DNA of 64,000 nt from Helicoverpa zea (GCF_022581195.2 NC_061455.1:8428120-8492119), one strand, 5' to 3'; counted from the stretch's first letter, positions 35,990 through 47,461 are shown. A program made the numbers and translations. Notes: a model not told the origin generated them from the sequence alone.

Positions 35990-36662
35990 TTTGGCTTGTT
36001 TTAGTAGGTATTATCACTGATATTAAAGCAGTTATGTGAGAATTTTTAAATGTCTCTCCGACGCGTTTGTTTAATTACAGTAAAATACTATTTCACACTT
36101 TTTAATAGTCTTTTTAGGTCACCGTCTCTTCTTGAGGAATATAATCGTGACAAGCATCACAACATAAAGTTTTCAATAACTTCTACAGTCACAAAAACAA
36201 TCAAAAGCAAATTGAAAAAGCATTGGAACTGGTAAATGCTGTCGTCTCGTCTCGTCTGTCTGTCTCTGTCAGCAATGTTACTGTCACAGACCAGGATTGT
36301 CACTGTCTCATATCAAATAAAAAAGTAATAAGCTATTAATAACCGTTCATAACGAAATAAAAGTATGATTTTTTAAATAATGCTGTAGATGCTAAAGCGC
36401 ACACCCTGTGGTGGAGGTAAAAATACAACCTCCCATTGCTGATTTGTATGTTTTTAGTTTAGTAACCATCAATCAAACGTGCAGGCATCGTGCAGGACCT
36501 GGCACTGGCATAAACAAGATTGTTTCAGTGTCACTGTCAAGAGACTGTCAGCTGTCAAACCGTCCTTATTGTAATTGCTTCTTGATGCCACGCTTATAGT
36601 GATATTTTCTGTAAGGCTTATTTATTTCGCCAAAGTTAAGTGAGATCCCACAAGCCCGTAAA
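35990..36662. promoter_or_regulatory. Shared TBP / eIF3k upstream region
   Basis: This is 673 bases between divergent start codons. It contains a CTGTCTCGTCTCGTCTGTCT tract near 36242 and a GC-balanced stretch before eIF3k. No TATA box is obvious on either side, as expected for constitutive genes. Its role as a shared promoter is inference from layout. Confidence 0.4.
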
Positions 36663-38382
36663 ATGGCGGAGACAATGAAGCAAACCGTTGCAACCATACT
36701 TAAAAGTATCGAAAGGTGAGGCACTGTTCAGTTAAGTAAGATATATAACCTTACCCCATTGGTAATGGCCATACCCCTTAAAGCCATTGAAAGCGTTATA
36801 GCATAGAGGTTTATAGTGTTATTGCTGCTAAAGACACTTACCAGGATTAACTCCCTTAATGTCATAATGTAAAGACTTAATTCCAAAATGGAAAAACTAT
36901 TGTATGTGAAACATCTTCTAAAATAATGGGTCCTGTTTGGCCCGGCGATCTCATATTTCTCTTACAATTCTGGGTATTTCTCCTGCTAAATTCAAACTCA
37001 TTTGTTTCAGCCATATTACTGAAGAAGTATTGTATACAGAGCTTTCACAATTTGTTAGTAACACATGTGTGTTTGCTTATGTTTTTAGGTACAATCCAGC
37101 AAATCTTCAGACTTTGGAGAGGTATGTTGAAATGCAGTCACGAGAGAATACATATGACTTGGAAGCAAATCTGGCAGTATTAAAACTTTATCAATTTAAC
37201 CCAGAGAAGTTTAATGCTGACATCACATGCCAGATTCTTTTGAAAGCTTTGACCAATTTCCCACATACTGATTTTACTCTGTGTAAATGCCTGCTTCTTG
37301 AGTCTGTGGTAAGTTTGCCAAAAGATTTTTCTTCAAAAAAATTTTTATATCTAGGTCTCTATATCCCCTAATAAATATCCTAGATCCATCCTAAGAAAAT
37401 AAATTATTTATTTAGCTTTGGCATTACAGAATTTTGTTTTGCAAAAGCTCATGGAATAAAATTTAAAAAATACTGATTTTTAATCATGCGTCTTAAATTG
37501 TTGGTCTTAAATTTTGTATACATTGGCCAAGTTTTTGAACTGTGAGAGTGTAATAAACTGACATTGTCATTAAATATTACTTTTGAATCTAACGGAACAG
37601 TCAAGGAACTCACACAATAAGTAATTCATTATTTTAAACTTAATTTTTTAGGTGGAAAATGAGACAATATCCCAAATCAAATATCTGGCTGATATTTTAG
37701 AGCAGTGTGATTTTGCACAGTTTTGGAATAGAGTTCACCAGATGCCAGAACTTTGCAACCGTATCAATGGTTTCCATGACTCCATCAGGAAGTTTGTGTG
37801 CCATGTAGTTGGCATTACATTCCAGACCATTGATAAGAACAATCTGGCGAACCTACTTGGAGGCATTGATGGTCAGTACAATGCTGTTATCTATGTTATT
37901 TATTGTTAAGTTTTCCATAAGGGTTCTTTTTTATAGAACATAAAAAATAATGTTAAAAAGAATTGAATAAGAGTACAATGCAATACAAATACTTATTTAA
38001 AACCACATGTGAAACAAAGAAATCCTTTAGAAAAAAGTACGAGAAAACCCGTTTTAATATTAAATATCTTATACCTTTTAACAGTTCTTGTAAATTACCT
38101 TTTGTCAACACTCTTCTCTGTTTGAAATAGTGAGTGAGATCATAAACTTTACATCATCTTTCTTGCTCTTACTCAAGTTATGTATAATGTGCCTAAGTAA
38201 GCAAAACATTAATTTTGGATTTTATTTTAGATGTGACTTTGAAACACTGGGTGAAAAAATATGGATGGAGAGATGATGGAAACCTCATTTTCATTGCTAA
38301 CCAAGATGAAAATATTAAAACAAAGAACATTACTGAGAAGATTGAATTTGACCATCTTGCTCCACTGATGGCTTTGTTGTAA
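36663..38382 (+). CDS. eIF3k: Translation initiation factor eIF3 subunit k
   Basis: This is a non-core subunit of the eIF3 complex on the 40S ribosome. Exons are 36663-36715, 37089-37308, 37652-37871 and 38231-38382, giving 214 aa, close to the usual 218. The start MAETMKQTVATILKSIER leads into YNPANLQTLERYVEMQ. The central PCI-type helical region includes QCDFAQFWNRVHQMPEL and IRKFVCHVVGITFQTIDK. The C-terminal winged-helix part contains HWVKKYGWRDDGNLIFIANQ and ends HLAPLMALL. All introns are GT-AG and keep phase. AATAAA follows about 20 bases after the stop. Confidence 0.96.
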
Positions 38383-39864
38383 ATCTTATGCAACTTTGTA
38401 TTGAATAAATTTTAAAATAGAACTGTTGTGTAATTTCTTGCTCTGATTGCCTCCACCACCAAGTAATAGTGATAGGTTATAACTCGTTTTTGTCCAGTTG
38501 TCTACTTGATTTCATTTATTACACAAAAAATCTTATTGTACCAAAATATAAATGTTATCTATCAAAATTTTCATATAACTAGTGAACTTTATTGTTAAAA
38601 TTACAAATGTATGTATATTTTATTTGGCTTTCATACCTCATTTGTGTAAGTATTTTTTATTAAAAAAGTGAGGACCTTGTGAAGGATTAATTCTAAGTGA
38701 CGCGGCTGCGCGGCTGACGGTCACGGTACGCAACAAACGCGCCGGGCAGCTAGCACTCGGCCACAATGCATGGACATGCAGTCTTCATGCAGTGTATGTC
38801 GTTCGCGGACATCGCAGCTATATAGTTTAGGGCAGTATGATGTAAATGATTCAATTTTCCTTTTTCTTATCAGGGAGCTACTTGCCCCCGACAAATTAAT
38901 GATACTTATTCTGTTATACAAGCACGGTAAAGTGTCATCAAAGTACGTTCACTAGTTTAAAACATTCGCCTATCCTTATCTTTCGGTTTCTTAGATTCTT
39001 AGCTGATATTCAGATTGTAATTAAATTATAATCTATTTATCATCTACTCTCTGTCCTACCTATTTATTAAATACTAGCTGTTTCACGCGGATTCACCCGC
39101 GTGCCGGGAAAACTTCCCGTACCGGATAATACATACAGCCCATGTTCAGCACAGGGGCCCGATTCTCCTAATTTTACTTAAGCGACATACGATTCACGTT
39201 CGACTCGATTCGACTGAGATCCGATCCCGACTCGATTACGATTGAAGCGTACCTATGTGGCATTCCGCTATTTTTTCTTTGGAATAAACGTTTTTATCCT
39301 TTTCTGTCATTCAATAATGAATCATTTTGTCTGCAAATGATTTACGATTGCAAAATGATTGTACAGCAAACTACCGTATAGACCAAAATAGCAGACCAAT
39401 CGCACACCAATCAAATGTCAATCGAATACGATTGGTCTTTTATTAGTAGCAGAATGCCCGATATGGTCAAAACGGCTATTGCGATCATATTGCGATTCGA
39501 TTTCTATTCGATTTTGACATTATTAACTTAGGAGAATCGGGCCCCAGGTAGTGTACCTTCCTAACAGTGAAACAATGATTCGGAGTCTATTCGATTCCAG
39601 CAATCAATCAATTTGTTAAATAGAATATAAATATGTATATTGATTGATCTAGATTGTTTTTTTTATTTATTAAACGGGTTACGCCTCACCATAAGCACTG
39701 CATATTACGTTTTAGAAAATGAGACCAGACACTTTGAATCGAATTTTAATATAAATTATTGTCTTACGCATACTTTAAAATACATTGACTGTTGAAAAAC
39801 GTAACAATAATAAAAAACAACGACATAATTTAACAAATAATTAAACGGATATGTCAATGACTCT
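38383..39864. other. Intergenic with Harbinger-type MITE
   Basis: A GC-rich patch at 38698-38760 is of unknown nature. A Helitron-like 3' end lies on the minus strand at about 39075-39135, followed by MITE copy D. No gene is supported. Confidence 0.45.
39155..39544. repeat. Harbinger-type MITE, copy D
   Basis: A full-length copy with GGGCCCGATTCTCCTAA ends and CAG on both sides (39152-39154 and 39545-39547). It is the best preserved copy in the window and useful as the reference for the family. Confidence 0.88.
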
Positions 39865-40701
39865 TTAGGATTTTTTTGCATGACTGTAACCATGTTCCTT
39901 GCCGCCGGCGTGTCCTCCCTTCTTGCCGTGGTCATGGTGGTGTGCGAAATGTTCCTCGTGGCCGTGATGGCCCTTATGTCCTTTGTGGTCTTCATCGTAA
40001 TGTCCCTTGTCGTGATGTCCTTTCTTACCATGGTGTTTCTCGTGATGACCCTTCTCATGGTGACCGCCTTTCTTGTGGTGACCTCCTTTCTTGTCGTGGT
40101 GACCGTGGAAGTCTCCATGTTTGTGATGGTGACCGCCCTTGTGGAAGTCGTCGTAGAACTTGTGTTCCTTGTGGTATTCGTCTTTGTGAGATTTGTGGTG
40201 GAAACCGGTAGTTTTAGACCCCTTCTTGTGGCCTTTTTTGTGACCGAATTTTCCTCCTTTGTGGCCGTGCGCGGCTTCGTGATGTTCTCCGTGGTGGTCG
40301 TGTTCATCGTGGTGCTTTTTCTTGTGCCCGCCGTGTTCGTCGTGATGTCCTTCGTGGTGGTGTTTCGCATGGTGCCCATGTTCGCCTTTGTCGTGATGAT
40401 GATGTGACTTGTATCCCTTATCACCTTTATCGCCATGTTCCTCGTGGTGATGGGCGTGGTGTTCATGGCCACCACCTTGCTCGTGGTGGCTGTCCTTAGC
40501 TTTCTTGTGTTCGGTACCCGCCAGCGCTTGATCGGCGGGTTCGCTGCCAGCCGCTGACAAGTCGCTGCCCGTAGGTGCTGCTTTTATCTCAGCTACGGTT
40601 TCAGCTGCGACATCTTTTTCGCCCTTGACATTAGCTACATTCCGAGCGTGTGCGACTAGCACCACGCATGCTAGAAGCTCTATTACAAAAAGGAGCCTCA
40701 T
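39865..40701 (-). CDS. Secreted histidine-rich protein 1
   Basis: A 278-aa protein with a signal peptide (MRLLFVIELLACVVLVAHA). An Ala/Glu-rich spacer of about 50 residues follows, then about 200 residues dominated by His, Gly, Lys, Asp and Glu. A conserved centre reads SHKDEYHKEHKFYDDFHKGG, and a conserved tail includes KGHKGHHGHEEHF. The only Cys is in the signal peptide. The coding exon appears preceded by a 5' UTR exon: donor at 40800, acceptor just upstream of the ATG at 40703. TATAAATT lies at 40875-40882. The composition implies metal (Zn, Cu, Ni) binding and pH-sensitive charge, possibly in cuticle or an extracellular fluid; that is inference. It is the most diverged of three tandem copies. 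Confidence 0.85.
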   Translation of the reverse strand: MRLLFVIELLACVVLVAHARNVANVKGEKDVAAETVAEIKAAPTGSDLSAAGSEPADQALAGTEHKKAKDSHHEQGGGHEHHAHHHEEHGDKGDKGYKSHHHHDKGEHGHHAKHHHEGHHDEHGGHKKKHHDEHDHHGEHHEAAHGHKGGKFGHKKGHKKGSKTTGFHHKSHKDEYHKEHKFYDDFHKGGHHHKHGDFHGHHDKKGGHHKKGGHHEKGHHEKHHGKKGHHDKGHYDEDHKGHKGHHGHEEHFAHHHDHGKKGGHAGGKEHGYSHAKKS

Positions 40702-40874
40702 GGCTGAAAAAAATCAAATGTTATTTTTAAAAACCATATCACCAATAAGTATCAATAAAATATGTTTTTACTTGGTTTATAAAAATAATAACCAACTTAC
40801 TTTGCCTGGCTCGACTAAAGACGTAGCCGTCGCCAAAGCTAAAATAACAGTGTCAAAACAGTTTCCGCACTTTG

Positions 40875-40882
40875 AATTTATA
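40875..40882 (-). promoter_or_regulatory. TATA box of His-rich gene 1
   Basis: TATAAATT on the minus strand lies about 75 bases before the proposed 5' UTR intron donor, a sensible distance for a short leader exon. Confidence 0.55.
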
Positions 40883-41217
40883 GATTAGATAGCTTTCATC
40901 TGTTGTCGATTACAGAGTGGTTGGGCAACCGTTGCTGCAGATTTCTGGATGAATGGTTCTGTGACGGCGCGGCGACGACGGCAGTGACGACATCATGTTA
41001 TGGTTAAACTGAATTAGTTCCGTTAGATCGACTGCTAATTATTGTGGCACTTATTGATTTGTTGGATTGGAATTGGTCGTGCAGACTAGCTTATGGGTTT
41101 CAGTTGGAAAATAGAAAGGAATGAAAAACAATGTTTTAAATTGGCTTATTTTATTTACAAAGAGGTAATGCATTAAGTAACAAAATATTCAGTAACATAA
41201 TCTTAACAGTAATAATA

Positions 41218-41946
41218 TCAGTGCTTGCCGTGGTGGAATCCCCAATGTTTGTGGTCCTCGTGGCCTCCCTTCTTGCCGTGATCATGGTGGTGGTGGTGGT
41301 GTTCTTCGTGTCCGTGGTGTCCCTTGTGTCCCTTGTGGTCCTCGTCATAATGATGCTTGTCGTGATGGCCGTGTTTGCCGTGGTGGCCTTCATGATGGCC
41401 GGAATGATGATGACCTCCCTTCTTGTGATGTCCACCATGTTTCTCGTGGTGTCCGTGGTGGTGGCCATGTTTGTGATGCTTGCCTTCCTTGTGGTGGTCA
41501 TCGTAAAAGTGATGGTCCTTGTGGTACTCGTCCTTGTGGTACTTCTTGTGGTAACCCTCTACTTCCTCTCCCTTATCGTGATGTTTCTTGTGGTGGTGCT
41601 TGCCGCCCTTGTGGTGGTGTCCATGCTCATGGTGTTTGCCGTGGTGGTCATGTTCATCCCAGTGTTTCTTATGATGGCCACCGTGTTCGTGGTGGTGTCC
41701 CTCATGGTGGTGTTTGCCATGGTGTCCTTTTTCCCCCTTGTGGTGGTGATGATGTCCTTTATGACCTTTGTGTCCTTTTTCACCGTGTTCGTGGTGATGG
41801 TGAGCGTGGTGCTCCTTGCCGCCGCCTTCTTCGTGGTGGTGACCGTGATGGCTGGCTGCAGCCACCAAGTCTCCCTGCTCCACTTCTCGACCCGTAGAAA
41901 CGACTACAACACATGCTAGCACGGCAAGGGCGACTAGCGACCTCAT
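41218..41946 (-). CDS. Secreted histidine-rich protein 2
   Basis: A 242-aa single-exon protein with a signal peptide (MRSLVALAVLACVVVVSTG). The mature part is Cys-free and by my count holds about 93 His in the whole chain, well over a third. Repeats of HHHKG, GHHKKGGHHH and GHKGHHGHEEH surround a Tyr/Asp island, YHKKYHKDEYHKDHHFYDD, and the chain ends HKHWGFHHGKH. It is almost colinear with copy 3 and lies about 0.5 kb from copy 1 in the same orientation. A TATA box at 42023-42030 indicates a regulated, probably tissue-specific, gene. The antisense strand is open for 232 codons only because CAC/CAT reads as GTG/ATG in reverse. Confidence 0.88.
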   Translation of the reverse strand: MRSLVALAVLACVVVVSTGREVEQGDLVAAASHHGHHHEEGGGKEHHAHHHHEHGEKGHKGHKGHHHHHKGEKGHHGKHHHEGHHHEHGGHHKKHWDEHDHHGKHHEHGHHHKGGKHHHKKHHDKGEEVEGYHKKYHKDEYHKDHHFYDDHHKEGKHHKHGHHHGHHEKHGGHHKKGGHHHSGHHEGHHGKHGHHDKHHYDEDHKGHKGHHGHEEHHHHHHDHGKKGGHEDHKHWGFHHGKH

Positions 41947-44900
41947 TGTTATTGTTTTACTTCCTTATTTGTTATGTATTTGGATACTTGGACTGAACTG
42001 TCAGTAAACTGCCTGTGACAGCATTTTATATCATTAGATTTGCGGGTTGCAGTTGGTGAAACCATCGGCAAGGACGCTACGCCGGACAGCTCGGAACGCG
42101 TTACGCCTGACCATTTCGACATGTCTATAGGTAGCTAAATGCCTACGCAAAAAACAACGCACTACTAAAGAATTTATTCGCCAAACAATCATTGTCTTTT
42201 AGAATCTTTTAGACATCTATCGTACTTACTTAAACAATTATGTATATTTTTAACGTTATGACTAGCTTTTACAGAGTCATCATTACGGTTTCTAAAATAC
42301 AGCCCTTATTAATTAAAATGTATAGAAATTAAACATATTTAAGTCTATTATTTAGGATAATACCACGTACCCACCTGTAAACCAGTGATTATGATGTTGG
42401 TGTATTTTTATGTCATTATAATAGAAAATTATAATAGAAAATCTGTATGGGATACTTTTATTGACTGAATAAGTAATACGAATGAATAAATTGTTGAATG
42501 TTGGACCAGGAATATTTTATGTAATAAAAATTCGTAGTTAGGTACAGTTTTGTAATTGTTCACATAAAATACGTCATATCAAAAGTTAAAAATCCGGCCA
42601 AGTGCGAGTCGGGCTTGCGCTCGACGGGTTCTGTATCCGTACTATTATCTATTGAGAAGCACGTTTATCTGTATGGGAGCGGCCTAAATAGCATAAAACA
42701 ACGCATTTAACATAGAACTTCTCTTTTTTTGGAAATCTGTTAACGGGATGTTTTCTATTTAGATACAGAAATAACATCTCCGGCAGGCGTGATGGCAGGG
42801 TTAAAAAATAGTATATTTTTCTTACAATTAAAGATGAGAAATGATATTGGGTAGATACGTATTTTTTGTTTTGGCAAGGTATAAAAAATACTAAGTCATA
42901 ATTCATCAAATGTTGGTGGCTTGTGACATCTCATCTACTTGCCTATTATGTACCCAGAGGAGTGACGTAACACTAAATTTAAATGTGTTATCATTTCGTC
43001 GTTATTTATTTGTGAGAGGAAATAAAAAAACCGTATCTCCGTTTCCTTTCCGAATTTTTAAGACTTTAAGAAAAGGAGGAGGTTCTCAAATCGCCCTTTT
43101 TTTTCTCTTACTTAATTTCTCGAAGACGCCTGAACCGATTTGAAAAAAACTTTCTTTATGTGAAAGGGTAGGTATGCTAGCAGTTGGATACCATTGTCAG
43201 GATCTGGTGATGGACACCCTGAGAAGTCGAAGGCAACTCTTGAACATTGTAGGCACGCATCGGATAGAAACTTGATATCCGTGTTATACAGGAATGAATT
43301 TTAAGCAGTGCGCAAAAAATAACTGGTGGTCCAGAATCATTAATAGAACATATCTGCATCATCAGTAAAATTTTTTTTTTCATTCATTTGTCCGCCCTAA
43401 AATCAGCAAAATATGGATACCAACTATTCTTACGCGCGCCGAGCACCGCTCGCGTCAGTAAACCGGTTTCGCGTTGCCGCCCCGTGCCTACTATGACGAC
43501 TGTGACCGTACAATCGGTTACAAAATAAACATCTTTCGATATCAATAACTTTTCTTTTTTGTACTAAAACACGACAAATTAAAAATATACGTATCTATAA
43601 AACTTATTCAACTATAAGTTGACAAAGTTTGCGCACTGGATAAAATTCATTCCTGTATAGAACTCTATAAGGCCGTGAAGGTTTGGATCTTACCTGATGA
43701 TGGAGACGACAGAAAGTTAAGGGAACTCCGCATCTGTATATAGCAACTACCAAGTGTTTGGGCTCATTTCATTCGTATTGTATTGACGAGATCTTTATAC
43801 CGAAATATGTTATGACTACAATATTAAACCTGATACTGGAGACAAAGCGTAGCTGAAAGTAGCTCTAACTTGTGTTTGGGCATATTTTTTCATATTGGAA
43901 AGGACTTTCACAATTATGGTTACGACTGCCACTGTGGCAATTTGCCATTGATTTCTAGAGCCTCATGAAAAGTTTTATTTTGACCCCGTGTTGTTTGAAG
44001 TCGATTTCTATTTTTTGGAAAAAAAAAGTTTTGTTTGAAATGGTATACCTACTTCCCAGATGGTCCCATTATCAGACCCAGGCTCTAATGACAGAAACCC
44101 TGAGAAATTGAGGGTAATTTTGTATATAAGCCTGCATAGGGTATACAGGGTAAAAACTTAACACTGAGGTATACCATGGAGAACAAAATGTGTCACATTC
44201 AGTGAATTATTTGCGCTTTGAGGATGCAAAAAGTGAAAAAAAAAACAACATTAAATACTTGTCTATGTGTCATTCATTGTTCAACGTTACATTTTATTTC
44301 ATGTTTATTATGTTTTGATTGCTCGTAGTTAATGAAGGCTAGGCAGACTGGAAGGCTAAGATTTGACGACTAGGTACTTCTTATTGAAAAACCAGTGAAC
44401 TTTTTAGAATTTTACCCTGTCAAATAGAGTGATCATCCCCTGAAATCTGCTGCCCCCAGGTCTCTAAGGTTTATTGACTAAGCTAACGTACCCAGCTTCG
44501 CAACATGGGCATAATTTCAGTGAAATTTCTGCCCCTGTCCTTTCCCTGGAAAATCTATCTTCTATACTAATCTAATAAAGAGGATTTTTTTTGTTTGTTT
44601 ATTTACTAAAGGCTCCAAAAATTTGTATTGAACCGATTTGAAAAATTACACTGTTTGCTTTATGTTTCATCCGGGTACGGCAGAAGTTTCTACGGGACAC
44701 GAGTGAAATCGCGGGAAAACAGCTATATACCTAAATCGAGACAGCTTCCAGTTTATCTTAATCATTATATAATATTATTCTAAGTGTCATTAATTTGCTA
44801 TGTTACTAATACAGAGTGCTGATTCCGAGTTTTGTGTGCGTTCGCAACTCGATACGTAATTATAAGTCTATTGAAATAAAGAGTCGTATGCTACGTCACA

Positions 44901-45429
44901 TGATTTAGATATACATGTTTACTTATTTTGCCGGTTAATAATGATTACACTCGCAAAAGTGAGCTCAAGTGTAATACGACCAAGTACCGATGACAGACTT
45001 TATTAAATAAACAATTCTATGATAAGTGCTACGTGATTCAATGGTATGATAATCTTCGCATCGAAAAAATTAACTTGCAAAACTCGCACTAGGCACTCTG
45101 TTTTCACAAGGAAGAGAAGTTAAAGATCTCGGGAGACTTCACGTTGGCGGCAAAGGGTGTTGTGCCTTTTTGACTGGTTTAACTGGTTTTTGTTTTGTAG
45201 CCTACATTATTGTAGTAGAATTGAAATAATTATTTATGTATCTATTTTCTACTTTGTGGGATATTTTGAAGTGTTTTAAATTAAACGCAGGAATCATTGT
45301 AGGAATGAGGATTTAAAGAAGAATACATATTTTATGAAAAATTATTTACTTTGTATAAAAACTTGAACAACAACAATAACAACTTTCATTCTTAACAACA
45401 GTAATTTGTAACAATCAGGGAGAATGCTC
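41947..45429. repeat. Gap between His-rich genes: retroelement debris
   Basis: No gene is supported. A fragment at about 42590-42650 (GGCCAAGTGCGAGTCGGGC) and non-LTR retrotransposon 3' pieces at about 43065-43150 (AAGGAGGAGGTTCTCAA), 43187-43270, 43672-43722 and 44049-44118 (variants of an ATCAGATCC / CTGAGAA repeat) are present. A Helitron-like piece lies at 44559-44728. These insertions probably account for the larger spacing between copies 2 and 3. Confidence 0.5.
42023..42030 (-). promoter_or_regulatory. TATA box of His-rich gene 2
   Basis: TATAAAAT on the minus strand, 77-84 bases upstream of the start codon, fits a short leader without an intron. Confidence 0.6.
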
Positions 45430-46149
45430 TCAGTGCTTGCCGTGGTGGAATCCCCAGTGTTTGTGGTCATCATGTTCACCCTTCTTGCCGTGATCATGGT
45501 GGTGGTGGTGGTGTCCCTCGTGTCCGTGGTGTCCCTTGTGTCCATGGTGATCCTCGTCGTAGTGGTGTTTGTCGTGGTGGCCGTGCTTGCCGTAATGTTC
45601 ATCATGATGGCCGGAGTGGTGGTGTCCTCCCTTCTTGTGGCCGCCACCGTGTTTCTCGTGGTGTCCGTGATGGTGGTCGTGCTTGTGGTGCTTGCCCTCA
45701 TGGTGGTGTCCGTCATGGAAGTGATGGTCCTTGTGGAAGTGATCCTTATGGTGCTTCTTGTGGTATCCATCAACGTGCTCGCCCTTGTCATGATGTTCCT
45801 TATGGCCGTGCTTGCCGCCCTTGTGATGGTGTCCATGCTCATGGTGTTCACCATGGTGGTCGTGCTCGTCCCAGTGCTTCTTGTGGCCGCCACCGTGCTC
45901 GTGGTGGTGTTCCTCATGATGGTGCTTGCCATGGTGGCCGTGGTCGCCCTTGTGGTGGTGATGGTGTCCCTTGTGTCCTTTGTGTCCCTTGCCGCCGTGA
46001 TCGTGATGATGATGTGCATGGTGCTCGTGACCGCCGCCATGCTCGTGATGATGGCCCGAGGCGGCCACCGCGAGGTCGTCGCTGCCGGCTTCGTAGCCGG
46101 CGCACATTGCCGCCAGGCATACCACACCAAGTACTAAAAGCACCCTCAT
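45430..46149 (-). CDS. Secreted histidine-rich protein 3
   Basis: A 239-aa protein. The start is the Met of MRVLLVLGVVCLAAMCAG, because the upstream open frame runs through the promoter and a TATA box. The signal peptide is followed by EAGSDDLAVAASG and then a His/Gly/Lys-rich chain. It shares the island YHKKHHKDHFHKDHHFHD with copy 2, with Tyr replaced by His or Phe at some sites, and the identical ending HKHWGFHHGKH. No Cys occurs in the mature part. The tandem relationship to copies 1 and 2 is clear from order, orientation and matching blocks. Function is not known; extracellular metal binding is the best inference. Confidence 0.88.
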   Translation of the reverse strand: MRVLLVLGVVCLAAMCAGYEAGSDDLAVAASGHHHEHGGGHEHHAHHHHDHGGKGHKGHKGHHHHHKGDHGHHGKHHHEEHHHEHGGGHKKHWDEHDHHGEHHEHGHHHKGGKHGHKEHHDKGEHVDGYHKKHHKDHFHKDHHFHDGHHHEGKHHKHDHHHGHHEKHGGGHKKGGHHHSGHHDEHYGKHGHHDKHHYDEDHHGHKGHHGHEGHHHHHHDHGKKGEHDDHKHWGFHHGKH

Positions 46150-46232
46150 GATTAATATTATGTTGTACTTCCCCGGTAAGTAAGTCCTGAGAGGAAGTCC
46201 GGTTGTAACTGACCTCTGATACATTGATTGCC

Positions 46233-46240
46233 TATTTATA
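46233..46240 (-). promoter_or_regulatory. TATA box of His-rich gene 3
   Basis: TATAAATA on the minus strand, about 85 bases before the start codon. This is the clearest core promoter in the window. Confidence 0.65.
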
Positions 46241-46689
46241 TCGGTAAGTAGTGGAGCACCGTCTACAGCGGTGGAGAAATTATTCCGCAAGCGTCTGTAC
46301 TAGTTCATGGACGAACTTAAAAAAGTATCAGCTGTGTTAGGTGTTTGTTTAGTTAGTATTATAAGTAGATCATACTTACAATACATATGACGAATTAAAT
46401 GTGAGAGCTTACATGAGGATTTTTATCAGAAAACGGGACTTCATTTAATTGATTAGAAAGTTATTAGGTTTAAGGTGTTTTATCATAGGTATTTGTGAAC
46501 GGTCGTATTTTAATTTATTTCATATTCTTTGACACGTAGTTAGTTGGTGTTGGTTTAAATACATGGATTACAAAAAAATATTAGAGGTAACCTTTGCACT
46601 CTGATGGCTAACTCCCAACATCATTAGATAATTTGTAGCCAATAAGGGAATTAAATACTTATTCACCTACTATCTTATTTTTATTTATG

Positions 46690-46905
46690 ATAGTAAGAAA
46701 ATGTACTCGTGACGAGTACATTTTGGAGGACACTATTGAGGTTTTGCGTACCCAAATGGTCGCTATCACTAAGACCTCACTGTCTGTGTGCTTGTCCATC
46801 TGTCTCCGGGCTGTATCTCATAAACTGTGTTCGTTAAACAGTTCAGATTCACAGATGATTTATTTTAGTTGCCTCTATATAAACAAATACTGAAAACTTA
46901 AAGAA
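46690..46905 (+). repeat. Dispersed retroelement fragment with hairpin
   Basis: It starts at a perfect 12-base-arm hairpin (AAAATGTACTCG inverted, 46698-46724) and continues through GCGTACCCAAATGG and CTGTCTGTGTGCTTGTCC to a tail near AACAAATACTGAAAAC. I recognise it as a common moth repeat, probably a non-LTR element 3' region, but cannot name the family with certainty. Confidence 0.5.
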
Positions 46906-46984
46906 AATAAACATTTTACTGGACTCCCATATAGTCGTGATTTTTTGCAGAACATTGAGTGTATTTTGTACTTTCAAAACAAAA

Positions 46985-47367
46985 TTGTCTCCCGAGAATT
47001 TTCTCAACTATGTTGGGGTCGGCTTCCAGTCTAACCGGATTCAGCTGAGTACCAGTGCTTTACATGAAGCGACTGCCCTGCCTGACCTCCTCAACTCAGT
47101 TACCTGGGCAACCCAATACCCCTTGATTAGACTGGCGTCAGACTTACTGGCATCTGACTACCCGTAACGACTGCCATGGATGTTCAATGACAGCCGGGAC
47201 CTACAGTTTAACGTGCCATCCGAAATACAGTCATTGGTGTCCAAGATATACTTAGAAAGCACATACAAACTTAGAAAAGTTGCATTGGAATTTGCCTGAC
47301 TTGGAATCGAACCAACGCCCTTGTACTCGAGAGGTTGGCTCTTTATCCACTAGGCCACTACGATGGT
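46985..47367 (-). mobile_element. Full-length tRNA-derived SINE, 14-bp TSD
   Basis: A minus-strand copy of the family that was interrupted at 18.6-20.1 kb. The duplication CTTTCAAAACAAAA lies at 46971-46984 and 47368-47381. The tRNA-like head is at the high-coordinate side (CCTAGTGGATAAAGAGCC, box B-like GGTTCGATTCC with changes), and the other end holds CCAACATAGTTG. It reads straight through AGCTGAATCCGGTTAGACTGG, which defines the empty site for the fold-back insertion at 18918. Confidence 0.9.
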
Positions 47368-47461
47368 CTTTCAAAACAAAACAAAATAAAAAACATTTGA
47401 CTTTGAAAACAAAATAAAAATAATATTTGAGGTTTTACAGATTATGCCAATTTATTTTCTA

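Noticed and set aside
41221..41919. Long plus-strand frames (232, 237 and 175 codons) opposite the three His-rich genes, Val/Met-rich and apparently membrane-spanning
   Set aside because: They are the reverse reading of CAC/CAT His codons (GTG/ATG). The minus-strand frames have signal peptides, TATA boxes and mutual similarity, so these are shadows.
46150..46290. N-terminal extension of His-rich protein 3 (47 extra residues)
   Set aside because: It runs through the TATA box and promoter, and the inner Met starts a perfect signal peptide like those of the sister genes.
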